Positions 26,241 through 38,890 of a DNA stretch of 64,000 bases are shown here, piece by piece; within the stretch, counting starts at the first letter, position 1, and every line of letters begins with the position of its first letter. Source of the stretch: Chionis minor. Taxonomy: Eukaryota; Chordata; Aves; Charadriiformes; Chionididae. The notes below the pieces were generated by a model that saw only the letters and a list, made by a program, of their open reading frames with translations, ran no database searches and was not told the DNA's origin. The translations under genes and the position numbers were made by a program. The stretch is from contig VZSF01000864.1 in NCBI GenBank assembly GCA_013398295.1, positions 1 to 64,000 of the forward strand, given 5' to 3'.

Positions 26241-26549
26241 TTGGATGTTGTATATCTGTCTGTACAAAGGTAATGAAAATAGTCCATTGTGGGACATCAG
26301 GTAAGAAAATTTCCTGCACTGAATTCTCAGAGGGAACTTTCCTAAACCTCTGAATGACTCTTCTTAATATTAGTTACTGTCCTGAATGATTACGGTGAAA
26401 TGTCAACTGTTCGCTTTAGTTCACCAGACCAAATGTAAGTCCATTGACATTTTCATAATATAGATCACCGAGATTAAATTATTTTGTGTATGTTTGGAAA
26501 TATTTTGTAGAAAACAGGTTATCCTATACATTTTCCCAATCCCATCAGC

Positions 26550-26586
26550 AACAAACAAGCAAACAAATCAATGAAGCAAACAAACC
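26550..26586 (+). repeat. Degenerate CAAA simple repeat
   Basis: Imperfect CAAA/CAAG units in tandem over about 37 bp. Confidence 0.7.
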
Positions 26587-29500
26587 ATTCAAAACCCCTA
26601 AATATTAGATTTTATGCCTAGCAAGACAGAGTGATACATTAAAGGACAAGGAATCATGGGCTAGAATGTCAAAGTGCTAACAGCCAAAATAAATATGGAT
26701 GAACATAAGTAGCAAATAGCAGTATAGCGGTTCACATCAGTTTCACATCAGATGTGTTGTGAAGTGCAGTAGATTCTGCAGGAAGTAGCTTCCACAGACT
26801 CATGTCCTTCTGCTACAGAACGCTTTTAGAGATTGGCAGGCATATAAATTACTGAAGTCCTTCCTTGCTGCCTCAAAGTTATGGACAGCACTCCTGCAGC
26901 TATGTTTTTCAGTGTAATAACTGGTAGAGAGCTACCAAAGTCATCCATTGAATCAGTATGTTGCTCAGGATGTTTTTAGGTGAGAAACAACAGACATGTT
27001 AGATCTGTCTCATGGCAGAGTCACAGTCTAATGTGTTGTCTTTTGTTGTTTAGTAAAGAAATGTCTGCTCAGATACAATATGCAACTTCATATTCCGGTT
27101 CCTGTTCAGCTTTGTGTTCTTACTCCTGCCTCTACCTTCTTCCTCTATGTGTCATACCTCCTGCCAGCTATATGTCAAATCCTTTCATAGTCAATTCACA
27201 GTTTGTGTTCTTTTGAGAACAAAACTTGAAAAGCAATCCAAAAGTAAATTATCTGCTCATTCCATATCTGTTTTCCTTAGAAATGTTATTACTATGACTT
27301 TGTAGTGGCTCTCTTTTGTACCAGAACAAGAAATCAAGTAAGCATGCAGGGATGGAACATACAGTTACTCAATGGCCATTCTTTGTTTATAACAATTTAT
27401 AATGTAATTAATTGTAATTCACACAGGTCAAAAGCCTGTTTTATAGCATACATGGCTTGGGATATATGGAGATAGAAGTCCTCTGAACCAAAATGTCCTA
27501 GTCACTGGAAGTAAACGTGAGCTATTTACCTTTCTTAAAACTCCATTGTCTTTTCTATTGGTTTTGGTCACAGGTAACCTACATCCAAACATTGCTCAAA
27601 AGTCTTCCCTGAGATTATCAGAAAACATCTGTACTTTACTTTTAAAGGTAAATGTGAGGGTTACACATACTCAGTATCAGATATATATCAAACACTGTAA
27701 GGATCAACAGCAATTTGCAAGAAAACATTGAGCTGCAGTTTCCAGATGATGTCTTATAGCTGTGTACTGCTGATTTCTTCAGAAATGCATATTTAAGGAA
27801 AAATAAAGAAAATGAAGGAAAAAAAATGAGGGAAGGAGTGGTGGGTGGACAAACTTAATATCTGGCAGAAGACTGAATCTTCATAAATATATATTACATA
27901 CAATATTAGTTTGGTGATTACATTCCTTTTCTACACTTGTCATGGGTCTGATTTATCCTAGTGGGCCAAATTCTGTGATTATGCACATTTTACATTGAAT
28001 AAGGGGAATTAATAGGTAAAAAACAAAGACTCTGCATTTGGCTGGATAGTTGTAAGGTGATATTTCCATATATGTAACAAGGCCATGACAAAATGAGACA
28101 CTAAAAAATTAGACTGTCCTTTCATAGCTCCAAGGCAAAATCTGCTTTGTAAATTAGTGTGTTTACCTCTGCCTTCTTCGCATATGAAGTATATATTTAT
28201 CTTATATTATTATTATTATATATTTATCTCTCTCTTTTCAGAATCAAATATTGTTAAAGAATAGAGCCCCAAATGCTTAGGAATAGCTTTGGAAGTCCCA
28301 AAATCCCATCTAAACTGAACCTCTAGTTTTATAAATGGAGAAAGAGAAACACAACTTACAAAAATGGAAAACCCTTGTAATATGCTCTTGTAATCATGGC
28401 ACAAAGAAGTAGTAGGAAGCCCAGGGCAGGAGGGATATATTATGATGTATCAAGTCTAAGTCAGGAAGAAAAGCAGCCTAGGAGGTCTGAGCAGACCTGC
28501 CTAAAAACCATGCAATAAAACCTAGGAAAGTGCAACAAGTTCTCTAAATGCCATAGTATGAATGATGCCCTAATTCCTATGTTGGATTAGTTGCTATAGG
28601 CATCACAGGGAAGTTCTGCTACAGCCCCCTACCCTAGCTTACTTTGAGGAGTGTCTGATTTTTATCTTTTCATCCCATTCACACATTTTCTCTCACACAA
28701 TGATTACTTGGGCTTTCAGGGTAAAGTGAATTTTATCCTGTAAGAAATAATGTATTGTATTGATGAAAAGACTCCACTCTGTTCACAGTTGATTCTTCTC
28801 TCTTTTTGTCTCTCTATTGTGTGCATATATATTTAAATTACTCTTTAATTGATGTAGTCCTGGTGTCTTTCATTGAAAACATGTCTAAAGTTGTGTGAAA
28901 GAGAAAGGATCCTGAGAACTTGTGGATGTAAAATGAGGTTCAGGCTGTGCATTTTAAATCAATCTATTTTCATAAATGAAGAAACTATTAGCCTCTTTGT
29001 GAAATTTAACAATGTGTATCTGATCTATAGGATTTTCATTAATTATATTTCAACAAGCAAAAAAGGGCATGAATTTGCAGTATGAAATACTTCCCCAGCA
29101 CTTGCAGTTTCTGAACTATCCAGACAATTTGCTGGTATGTCAAATATATTTGAAATGTAGGCTTATCTGGAACCATTACCTTCTGGCTTCTGCATTCCTT
29201 ATCAAACTCATTTTGTACTTTAAAGACATATTTTTATTATATGTGACCTTAACAGTAATTCCAAGGAGAATGTGCCCCACAATAATAATAATAAAAAAGT
29301 AATTTATTCTAGATGTTAATTTTTAGGACACGTAGATTGAAATTAAGTACAATTTATGGTATTTGTGAAAGCTATTGATTATGACCAACTTAATAGCAGA
29401 ATAAGGTTAATTTTCTACCTATCATGTTCTGAATGTATTCCATTACCATTTGCTCTCTTTTCTCAGTGCAGATTTATAAGCTGTAGCATTATGATGAGTT

Positions 29501-29864
29501 CTGGTATCACAAATTCAAGATAAATCTTTTTAGCACATTATATGGAATATCTAATTCTTATAGTATGTAGAAAATGCTTTCTTTTTACTACTGCATAATC
29601 CATTATTGCTAAGGGGATCATTCTGAGACACTAATATTAATATATGACTAAGACATTTCCTGGTGTGTGTAAGTAAGGCATTTTGCCTTGCAGAAAGAAA
29701 TTCTCTCCACACCAATAGCACAAGAAAGGTAAATCCGTGCTTTCTTTAAATTAGTTTTATGGGGTTTTTGGCCATAGTTAAACCAAAACAAGACCAAAAA
29801 AACACTGAAACCTGCACAAAGAGCCTGTTATTAATGTTGTGTTGTCAAATTCCATTAGAAATGC

Positions 29865-30480
29865 CATGGATCACAGAAATCTGTACTTGATCAAGCATTA
29901 TTTGGTATTTTCATGAAAGACTGAGACGATGGCATTGAGAAAACAAGTATAAGTTATACAGGTGATATAAAACTGTAAAGTTTTTCAATCACTTGAGAAG
30001 ACAGAATGATCTTCATAAATCAGAGGTACAGCTGGAAATAAAGACTACAAAATTCAATAAAGACAAAGTACACAATCACACTTAGCTTGGAAACTTCACA
30101 CATAGAAATATAAAATAAGAAGTATTTGTCAGACATTAACATTCAAATGGAAAGATTTTAAAAAAGAATTGCAAATTGGTGATGCTCTTGTAGAAAGGAA
30201 AAGGCAATTCTGGGATATTTTTAACAGCCCTGTCATGTAACATACAGAGATTTATTATTGAGTCCTACCATGTAGTGCTATGATAACGGTGGGAATAGGT
30301 TGCTTAGTTTTTGACCAGCACACTACAGGAAGCATTAAGACAAACTACACAGAAGACAAAGCACAGTAAGAGGAATGATTAAAGTTTTGCGAAAGTGACC
30401 TAGCTATGAAAACTGTAAGAACAAGGATTTCTTAGTATATAAAAAAGAAGACTGCAAAGGAGAATTTCCAATACTTTTGT
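29865..30480 (+). mobile_element. Ancient CR1-type LINE, reverse-transcriptase region, heavily decayed
   Basis: On the plus strand the order of conserved CR1 ORF2 words is retained although the frame is destroyed. GACGATGGCATTGAG (29,925) corresponds to the DDGIE block before the FADDT box. CAGGTGATATAAAACTG follows, matching ADDTKL with changes. AAATTCAATAAAGACAAAGT corresponds to KFNKDKC. TTTTTGACCAGCACACTACAGGAAG corresponds to the FWAPHFRK region, and GGAATGATTAAAG to the RMIK block. The collinear order over about 550 bp makes chance unlikely. It is one of the oldest insertions in the window and is non-functional. Both ends are approximate. Confidence 0.6.
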
Positions 30481-31984
30481 CATGGAGATAAAGGAACACC
30501 AGGACAGTGTAACACCAGTAAGCTCAATTTATGTGTGAGCTACAACTCGATTACAAACCACTGTTTTTTGTTAATGGTTTCCTATAATTCTTTGTTTGTA
30601 GCTATGGATTTTTGTAATGGTTACTTTGCATTATGCCTGCACATAAACTCATAGCATTTATTTCCTCTCTGAGCACACATTTAATGCCCACGCTAAAGGC
30701 CAATAAAATTCAAATGAAAAATTCTGTACATATTATCAAGCATCTAATTACTGTAACATTTTGTCAGTTGCTCATTCATGCACGCTTTGCTAACCTAACC
30801 GTTTATCATGCTGACAATACCCAGGTTAGAACACTGAAAAACTAAAACCAAAGAAAATCTGAGGATGTTAGCAGAGATTTTACAAATAAATCCTTTTAAG
30901 ATTATGCTAAAGATACAAGCTCACCAAATAAAAGCTTCTAGTATCTGAACAGGTTTTCAAACGTAAAATATCAAACTGTTTGGGCAACTTAAGATATACC
31001 GTGTTTTACAGATGGCAGTTTGGTGCATCTCATGATCTGTTTCAAACGTGGTAACATTCATTCTTCATGAACCACTCTGTTACTAGTTACACCTGAAATA
31101 ACACCTCTCCTTTTATTAACTTAAAAATGTTCCAGAAAGTTTGTTACAACTGTCTCTCTTGACCAATTGAAACATTTAGTGATTTTTTTTTTCAGCTAAG
31201 GTATGTAATATTCCTCACAGCTATTTTTTTTTCCCTCAGAATTTGATAACCTCAAAATAGTATGGAAAACAAAAAATGGGAAAAAATTTTGGAGAATATT
31301 TCTTTTACTCCTTTTTATCATCACAGCCCTTTCTTCTCTAATGATAACAGACCTCTGTTCATTATTTTTTCAATCAGCCGCTGGTTACCTTACCCAAGGT
31401 GGTTTTGTCCATCAAGTATAATTTCTCATATCAATGAAAAAATAAGAAAAGACGGATAAAAGATGAAAAGAGTTAAAAATAACTTTTTCTTATATGCTCC
31501 CTTTTTCACTTGCAAGATATACAAGTAATTAATGTCAGTTGGCATGTAATTACATCAGACAGGCATAGTCTCTAGTTTATCTGAGACTGAGTTGCAAGCA
31601 ACCTCTGTCACTTTTCCCTTTCCACTCTACCACATCAGTTATGGAAGCAGATGCTACTGCTTGTTTTGTTCTTTGATTTGGAGCAAAAAGTGCTGCCTTC
31701 ATGCACACTTGGAGAACAGCAAAAGAACCAAAGATAATTTTGTAAAATTCAAAATAAACTGAAGACCAAATTTCTCAAGATTAAAAAATTGATTATTGGA
31801 AATATTTATCATGGTCAGTTGTTGTTTTGCATATTAAGTATACCATCTTGAGATAAAAAATTAATTAAGGTCTTTTAGTATTTAACATAATTAAGTTTTC
31901 CAGATCACAAAAGGATTTAGAGACTCTGGATAACTACTTGTATATCACTGGCACTATGCAAAGCATCAGATCAAGCTACTGTCT
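30481..31984. other. Unique AT-rich sequence
   Basis: No gene or recognisable repeat. Confidence 0.45.
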
Positions 31985-32515
31985 TTAGAAAAGAAATGAG
32001 TACAGCCGATCTGTGCAGCACAATTTGAAGTTCGGCACCAGCCCTGCAATCCTGGCCCATGGAGTCTGATTTTGGCTGAGGCAGAAGAGCTTGGCTGCTG
32101 ATGGAGCAACATCCCCCAGTGTTGCATCCTGCCCTGTGCCCAGCCATGGTCCCCCATCCAAACCCAGACCCATGAGTTGATGTCCCAGCCTAGCTTGGGT
32201 CTGCCCCTGTCCCCACAGCCCTGCCTGGCCATCCTGGATTGTGCCTGGCCCTGGTTCCCCCCACCGGGCCTGATCCTGACCCCCACCTGCAGGTCAACAC
32301 CCCAGCCCAGCGTTGCCCATTCCCATCCCCAGGGAAGTGCCTGATGCCCAGGGCTGGAGCTGTCCCTGGCCGCCCCTCCACCGCCCTGCTCCCCAGCTGG
32401 GGTGGTGGGATGGGTCTGGCTGGTGAGGTCCTGTCTCGCCACCCCCAGGGACACCCTGAAGCTCCCAGCTCCCAACCCCAGGAAGCCACTGGCCTCTGCC
32501 ACACCATGATGTGTG
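31985..32515. other. GC-rich, CpG-poor island of unknown origin
   Basis: About 530 bp of GC-rich DNA with sharp edges in an AT-rich background. I count only about seven CpG dinucleotides between 32,000 and 32,500, far below expectation for this base composition, so this is not a CpG-island promoter. The minus strand is strongly G-rich and stays open for 189 codons (32,535 to 31,966). The predicted peptide is dominated by G, W, Q and R and has no domain I recognise, as expected when GC-rich sequence lacks stop codons. Possible origins are an old GC-rich LTR or other repeat, a retroposed transcript fragment, or a decayed minisatellite. I see no poly(A), no terminal repeats and no convincing target-site duplication; a shared GATCAAG at about 31,970 and 32,576 is only 7 bp. 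Confidence 0.6.
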
Positions 32516-33199
32516 GAGAAGGTATTAATTATCACAGTTCTTATGAGAACAATAGATCCAGAGTGTGGGATGACTGATCAAGAGCAGGATAAGTAAAGCT
32601 AAACTTCTCTGTCTCTATTCTGGTGCATTAGATCTGAAATGCAGTTATTACACTTAACCTGTTTGTCGGACATACAAATTTCAGGTGTGTTCTTGAGTGT
32701 CCATTTTTTCCTCTCTTCAAGGACTCTGATGACATTACGTAGCAGCAGACCTCTCCTTTGTCCTAACATTTCTCTACTGTCTCCCTCTCAGTTTGTATTG
32801 ATTTGGACCTGAGACAATGGGTGGACTAAGGAATCTCTGTGGTAGAAAACACAGATGAATTACTTCCCTCTAGGTTTTTTGTATTGCTGGATGTGGTGAT
32901 GATACAGGAATCTCTTAAAATGTTATGGTCTAAGGTGAAGGAACTGCACTCCAATTGTTGGGATGGGTTTTTAGAAACTGCTTGGTTTTGATATCAAAGA
33001 AGGTCCCTGGGAATCAGTCCAAAAAATAATCAACTTGTGCAAAACAGAGACTTTCAAATCCTTCAAGGAGTTTGGGAAGATATTTTTTGGTGATTTCAAC
33101 TCAAGAGTAGCCAGTGTCCTAAATATTCCTGAAGGTGCAGGTTATATTCTTTAAATTCTCTAACTCTACCAGCAAATAAAGATAGCTCATTTGGTTGCC
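32516..33199. other. Unique AT-rich sequence
   Basis: No gene or recognisable repeat. Confidence 0.45.
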
Positions 33200-33345
33200 C
33201 AATACATACATACATACATATACATATATGTATGCGTGTATGTGTACATGTGTGTGTATGTGTATCTATAAATATATATACATTTATCTAACATATGTTT
33301 TTAGTAAATACATATATATACACATATATGTATATATAATAATTA
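33200..33345. repeat. Compound TACA/TATG/TA simple repeat
   Basis: A microsatellite of ACAT, TATG, GTGT and TA units, imperfect, with a 20-30 bp interruption near 33,285-33,308. It contains palindromic stretches such as ACATATATGT. Confidence 0.85.
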
Positions 33346-35299
33346 ACCTAGGTTTTATGGTAAATAATGCCAGTCTAGTGCCATATCTAAATATAGATGA
33401 CAATTCATGTTTGACTTGGATCAGAACATAATACCTTTGGCTGGAATAACAAAGAAGAAATGTTCTCAAAGAAGTGACTGCAAGTAATTTTTGGGTTCAA
33501 TGTTTTAAAAAATATTTATTTACTTGTTTTAATATGCCTTCATGATCTCCTTTTTCTGTGCTTGGCAGGAGAAAATTACTATGTATTCTGTCATCTCTGT
33601 CGTGCTTTCATTTGGTATGTTAAGCATGTCTCTGTCATGCATTCATTTGAAATGTTAAGTTCTTCAAGTACAGCCTGTAAGATATATTTTAGAGGGCCAA
33701 AGAAATAAGCACATCTTATAAAATTCCCAAAAGGACAGGACTGCTGATTTTTAACATTCAAAGCTGGAGAAAATACAAAAAATATGAGAAAAAATAACAT
33801 AGTTAACAGTCTTAGGGGTAACAGTCTCACTGGATGGACAGTGAAAATGTAGTTGATATCTTTACAAAGAATTCTTTAGGCAACCCTATACTGTTCATTT
33901 TTGAATTATTTTTTCCTGATTCTCACAAATTGTGTATTTTTGTATGCCTGAACATAAAACAAATAAATAATTAATGTAGAGTAAAAATTACAATTGTCAT
34001 TAACCCTTACATAGGTAGCAGTTTTGATAGTTTGAAGTGCCTTTAAAGTTCCAATTTGACAGAAACAAACTAAAATTCCTCAAACTAGTAGTTGGTTTGG
34101 ATGTTTCTTTAGCCTAATTGAATGAATTTAATTTAATTTTCAAGGACTTTTAGCTTCTGTCCCAGATGAGAATTTGAAAAAAAGCTGCTATTGTGGAACA
34201 GCCTGGAAAGAGATGATACATATTTCAGTTTATCAGGAAAGTAGTGTAAGTTGGGTATTTAAATATACAGTCTTATAGCCCTACTGGAACTAATTGGTTA
34301 TAATGTTGCTTAGCTGTATTTGAAATTTAACAAATTGGTAAATTAGAGCTGCAGAGAGCCATACCCCAGAGATTTAAACTCCAGCACATGAGCTCCCCGT
34401 TCTTTTTCCATTAGGTTAATAGCTCACTTGCCTCACTCATTTCTACTGTTTGTGTTTATCTGACTGTTTCTGTGAAGAACTGGAGAGAAGAAATGTTGCT
34501 GTTTGCTATCAAAATTAGAGTCTTCTGCATCCAAGCTGCAATAGTTGAATAGTTGAATTTGATACAGAAGCCGCAGTGATGCACACTGAAAGCTGGGCTT
34601 GTAACAAGAAATAGGTGTAAGATATCATCCAAGCTTAGAGATGAAGAATTAGGAACTTTCTTCAGTTTTACTGCAATATTTTAGGTTTTCATTTGCCATA
34701 CACTTAAAAAATGTGTTTAAAATGAATGATCTTACTTAGTTTCATTTCAGGACCATAACTTGTTGATAGTGAGACATGTATTACCTAAAGAATTCCAGTC
34801 ATTCTGGTTATAGATTTTAGGTCAAAAAAGTTCTCAAGAATAACATGATTAACTTCTAATAGGCAAGTGAACTGTTGTCCTTACTGAAAGAGTCTGATTT
34901 AATTGTACGTCTTTAACAACTTCTACTGCTAATATTGTAATGGAGGGGGGAGAGTTCTCCATAAGTGTAAGTAATCTTACATGTCTGAAATCTCTGCCAT
35001 AGATTTTTATGTCTTAAACCTAAGTGGCAATAGTTTCTGTCAAAGTGACAACCATTATTTTTCCTGATTACAGCAAAATTGTTATGAAAGGCTATTAAGG
35101 AACAGCCCCGCACTAGTAGGGGCAAAAGTACATGTCCTAATTTTCTCCCTCAGATAACTGAATTTATAATGCTTTCATATATTAATGTTTCATCATTAAC
35201 ATTTAATTTTACAGAATTCAGAGAATTTGGCTGCAGGATTCTGAAAACATAGCTTTCCTTGTTTTCGTCTAGATGTTGCTATATCCTAAGTATACTCAA
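33346..35299. other. Unique AT-rich sequence
   Basis: About 2 kb without a recognisable gene or repeat. Confidence 0.45.
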
Positions 35300-35853
35300 C
35301 ATAGAATCATAGAATCATAGAATGGTTAGAGTTGGAAGGGACCTTAAAGATCATCAAGTTCCAACCCCCCTGCCATGGGCAGGGACACCTCTGACTACAG
35401 CAGGTTGCTCAAAGCCCCATCCAGCCTGGCCTTAAACACTTCCAGGGACGGGGCATCCACAACTTCCCTGGGCAATCTGTTCCAGTGCCTCACCACCCTC
35501 ACAGTAAAGAACTTCTTCCTAATATCTAATCTAAATCTCCCCTCTTCCAATTTAAAACCATTACCCCTTGTCCTATCACTAGACTTCCTGACAAAGAGTC
35601 CCTCTCCAGCTCTCCTGTAGGCTCCCTTCAGATACTGGAAGGCTGCTATCAGGTCTCCCCGGAGCCTTCTCTTCTCCAGGCTGAACAGCCCCAGCTCTCT
35701 CAGCCTGTCCTCATAGGAGAGGTGCTCCATCCCTCTAATCATCTTAGTGGCCCTTCGCTGGACCTGTTCCAACAGTTCCATGTCCTTTCTATGTTGAGGA
35801 CTCCAGAGCTGGACACAGTACTCCAGGTGGGGTCTCACAAGCGCAGAGTAGAG
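35300..35853 (-). mobile_element. CR1 LINE 3' fragment, best preserved in the window
   Basis: This 5'-truncated CR1 starts at its 3' end with three tandem octamers (CATAGAATCATAGAATCATAG on the plus strand), followed by a 3' untranslated region of about 85 bp and an uninterrupted C-terminal reverse-transcriptase frame. Similarity stops abruptly after GCGCAGAGTAGAG at 35,853. No target-site duplication is visible, which is normal for this clade. The absence of frameshifts and the intact tail suggest it is the most recent CR1 insertion here. Confidence 0.95.
35395..35853 (-). pseudogene. CR1 reverse-transcriptase C-terminus, open but 5'-truncated
   Basis: About 152 codons of CR1 ORF2 remain open down to the family's normal stop codon at 35,395. 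The fragment opens with [13 protein letters not shown] and passes through [20 protein letters not shown] and a [17 protein letters not shown] block. It continues through [17 protein letters not shown] and ends in [20 protein letters not shown] and a short leucine-rich tail. This is the thumb and C-terminal extension that follows the polymerase active site; the apurinic-type endonuclease and the YADD catalytic box are missing. The ATG that begins the open frame lies in flanking DNA at the truncation point and is fortuitous. It is inactive as an element, though not because of point damage. Confidence 0.9.
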
Positions 35854-36471
35854 CATAAACCAGATGCTTCTCTTTGGTGGAAGCCCATCTATTATGGGTT
35901 TGTATGATTTATTTTTTTTTTTTCAGAAAAAAAGCAGAAATCAGGAAAATAATATTGGGTTTTAGTTCCTATTAATCTCAGCTGTGATTTGCAGTTTTCT
36001 CCCTAATTCTATGTTTCTGTGTCCTCTTCTGGTAAGGTTTAGGGGAACTCAGTTCCTCCTACTCCAGAAACCCACTAAACTGAACAATACATCATGGGAA
36101 ACTTCAGAAAAAGCAAAATCATGTTGACAAAAACATTTAAAAGAACTGTAAGAACTGCCTTGGAGTGTTCACAGTGAAGCTAGTAACTTATGTAGAAAAG
36201 CAATAAAGTAAATCAATTCACTTGACAGACATATCAAATATCATTACAACAGGTTTTTTTACAAGGATGGTAATTGGCCAATACACAGCCACATCTTAAA
36301 TTCTACTGATCAAAGACAATCTATCGAATAAGAGACTCAGAGTTAACAACAGAAAGCAGTATTCTGACCACTCATACAACTAATGATTAGCAGCTGAAAC
36401 AGCAGCACAGACAAATTAACGATCAATAACTGTAACTAATTCCCCAGTTGCACAGGCTTACTGTAGAACAC

Positions 36472-36512
36472 TACTCCACTGTTAGTGGAGTATGCTAAGT
36501 GGAGTTATGCTA
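36472..36512. repeat. Short hairpin plus tandem duplication
   Basis: TACTCCACT at 36,472-36,480 and AGTGGAGTA at 36,484-36,492 form a perfect 9-bp inverted repeat with a GTT loop. The unit AGTGGAGTATGCTA (36,484-36,497) is then repeated as AGTGGAGTTATGCTA (36,498-36,512) with one inserted T. Function unknown. Confidence 0.75.
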
Positions 36513-38871
36513 AGGATAGTAGAACCTGAATATAGTGTGTTATACTGTATTGATGGAGGACAGAGGGGAATTGGAGTATCTGTACCATATCTTTCTATAA
36601 GTTAGATAATTTCTCAGTGCTTTGCTGCATTACTGTTTCATTAACCAAAGTGGAAGGTAAATTTAACTACTAGTTGCAGGGAGAACTTCCAGAACCTTTT
36701 GAGGTAGGTCTTAGGATTTTTTTGAGGCTGTATGCCTTCTAAGGTTGAATCCTAGAAGAAAATGCTTTTGTAGGAGCACCTAATAAGCAAAAGGGTTTGT
36801 ACACATTGAATAAAAATAACCTAAAAATATTTTTATACAGTATATTTTAACTATGTCATATTTAAAATACAGGATGGTATAATCTGGATGCTTGCTTAAA
36901 AATATACTAAAGTTCATGCAGGTGAGTTTAATTCCAGAATTTCATGCTTAAAATATTGAATGAAGTGTTACTACATTGATTTTTTTTCCTACAAACACTG
37001 ACTTGGAGATTATTTAAGTAGCAACCACACAATCTGAATTCATTGCATGCTAACACATCCACTGAAACCTTTAAAGAGAGACTGCCGTCACAACTCACCC
37101 ATTACACAAGTAAATTCGGAAGCAAACAGTATCATGCATACTGAGTTGGACTGAAGATTTTGTCTTTGAACTAGTGTTATGTCTTGAGAACTATTTCAGC
37201 TTTGTAGGGAGAACAAGCAACATACTTAGAATCAAGATTGCAGCCACATTTCAAGAAAAAAGGAATCATAGTACAAGGATAACAATTGAAAGCAATGCAA
37301 ATCTGTGCCTTACGGTCATTATTTAGCTCTGAAGAAATCATCATCAAAAAGTTGAATGAATGTTAAGCAAGGAATACATGATGAAAACAATTTTAACATG
37401 CTTGTGAAATATAACAGTTTTAAATCCAGATGAACTCCATTGGTTATTCTACATTCTGAAATGTTAGAAACCATCTTTATGGATTAAAGGGGACAAACAG
37501 TGTAATTAAAAACACACATATACTGTCTACACTAGACAAGTAGACCACATAGATTGAGCCTTGAGGAAATGTAGCAACTGGAGTTTGATGTATCAAAAGT
37601 CAACCAGAGTAATTAAAATATAAAAAATATTCCTTATAATGTAGACTTCAAAACCTCAAATTATTTATTTTGCCAAGAAAATGACACAACTTTGGGCTTT
37701 AAGGCATAATTTTATCACCATATACAAGGTCTCAACAGTTACCTTGAGATACCTGAGGATGTCAAAGAGATCCATACAGTCCTGACAGGTATGTCACAGG
37801 ACCTGTGGGAGATAATGCTCTCTGAAATAACAGTGTCATGGAGTGTAGTCCATAGGGAAAACATAAGCATCTTGAAGGTAGTTAGAAAGCTATATCTAGG
37901 CAACTGAATAATTTCTTTAACATGTAGGAAAAGAAATTAGAAAAACAGGTTGTTCAAAACCACTTACAACTGTACAGTGAGGTGCAATAGTTATAAATAA
38001 TAGGAACAGGGCACAGAATGTTCAGAGATACCTTTACACCTAGTCAAGGGGTTGTGGGTTAACTTTATCATAAGAAATGTCTTGATAAGGCAGACTTTAT
38101 AAAAGATATAATTTTAGTTCAAACCCAGCAGTTGGATTTGAAACACTCCTATGATTCTAGAATAGAGGCTGTCAGATTATATGACAGTAGTCTGTTTTGA
38201 ATATGAAATCTACTGAATAGTCCAGTAAAGACCATGGTTTGTGAGGCTTCCATTTTCGGTTCCTCCTAAAAAGCCAGCGTGTTTTAAGATAACTGGCTCA
38301 ACACCAATGGATAGCATGTATTGGACATAAAAGGTAGACTATCTTGTCCCAAACCAGATATGAAACTCTGATCTGCTTAGAAAGTAAAATTATGATGCTA
38401 CAACCCCAAACACTGATTCAGAAAGCATTATCAGTTTTCTTATGATATGAATTTTTTTTTGAAAAAACTTTTTTATCTTCTAAATGTTATATATTCTTCA
38501 TATTATCTTGAGTGGCATTTTCTATTAAATCAGAATCTTGAATATGGTATATACATTAAAAGAATTTAAGAAGAATTATTGACTGTGTTTAACAGGATTT
38601 TTAATGCAAAACATTACGTTGCTAAGAAATTTTTTTGGTCATTTTCAGACTTGAAATGGCAGAGGTTACAGCTAAAAATTGCAGCTCGAAAGCTTTCTCT
38701 ATGTAATCCATTGCCAATCCTTCATGTATTTGTAGTAGAAGACAGAAGAGAGTTTGATATTTGTCTGAAAATATTAGGTGTGAGTTGTAAGGGTATCTAG
38801 GAATGAGAAAAAATAGTGGTAAGACTATTGATAGTCTTGTCAAAATAATTAACAAGGCAAATCATAATCTA

Positions 38872-38890
38872 TGAAACTTGGCAGGTTTCA
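38872..38890. repeat. Imperfect palindrome, copy 1 of a local pair
   Basis: TGAAACTTGGCAGGTTTCA is an inverted repeat with one G-T mismatch in the stem and a GGC-centred loop. It matches 18 of 19 bases of the sequence at 39,348-39,366. Confidence 0.65.

Larger units (their letters stand above)
24116..29864. other. Gene desert, unique AT-rich sequence
   Basis: No supported gene in about 5.7 kb. It contains a CAAA-type simple repeat at 26,550-26,586, a candidate regulatory block at 26,060-26,240, and ATT trinucleotide runs near 28,205-28,225. Open frames do not exceed 78 codons. Confidence 0.5.

Noticed and set aside
31966..32535. 189-codon minus-strand open frame as a gene
   Set aside because: It coincides exactly with a GC-rich segment where stops are rare, the peptide is low-complexity (G, W, Q, R) with no recognisable domain, and alternative frames are open too.
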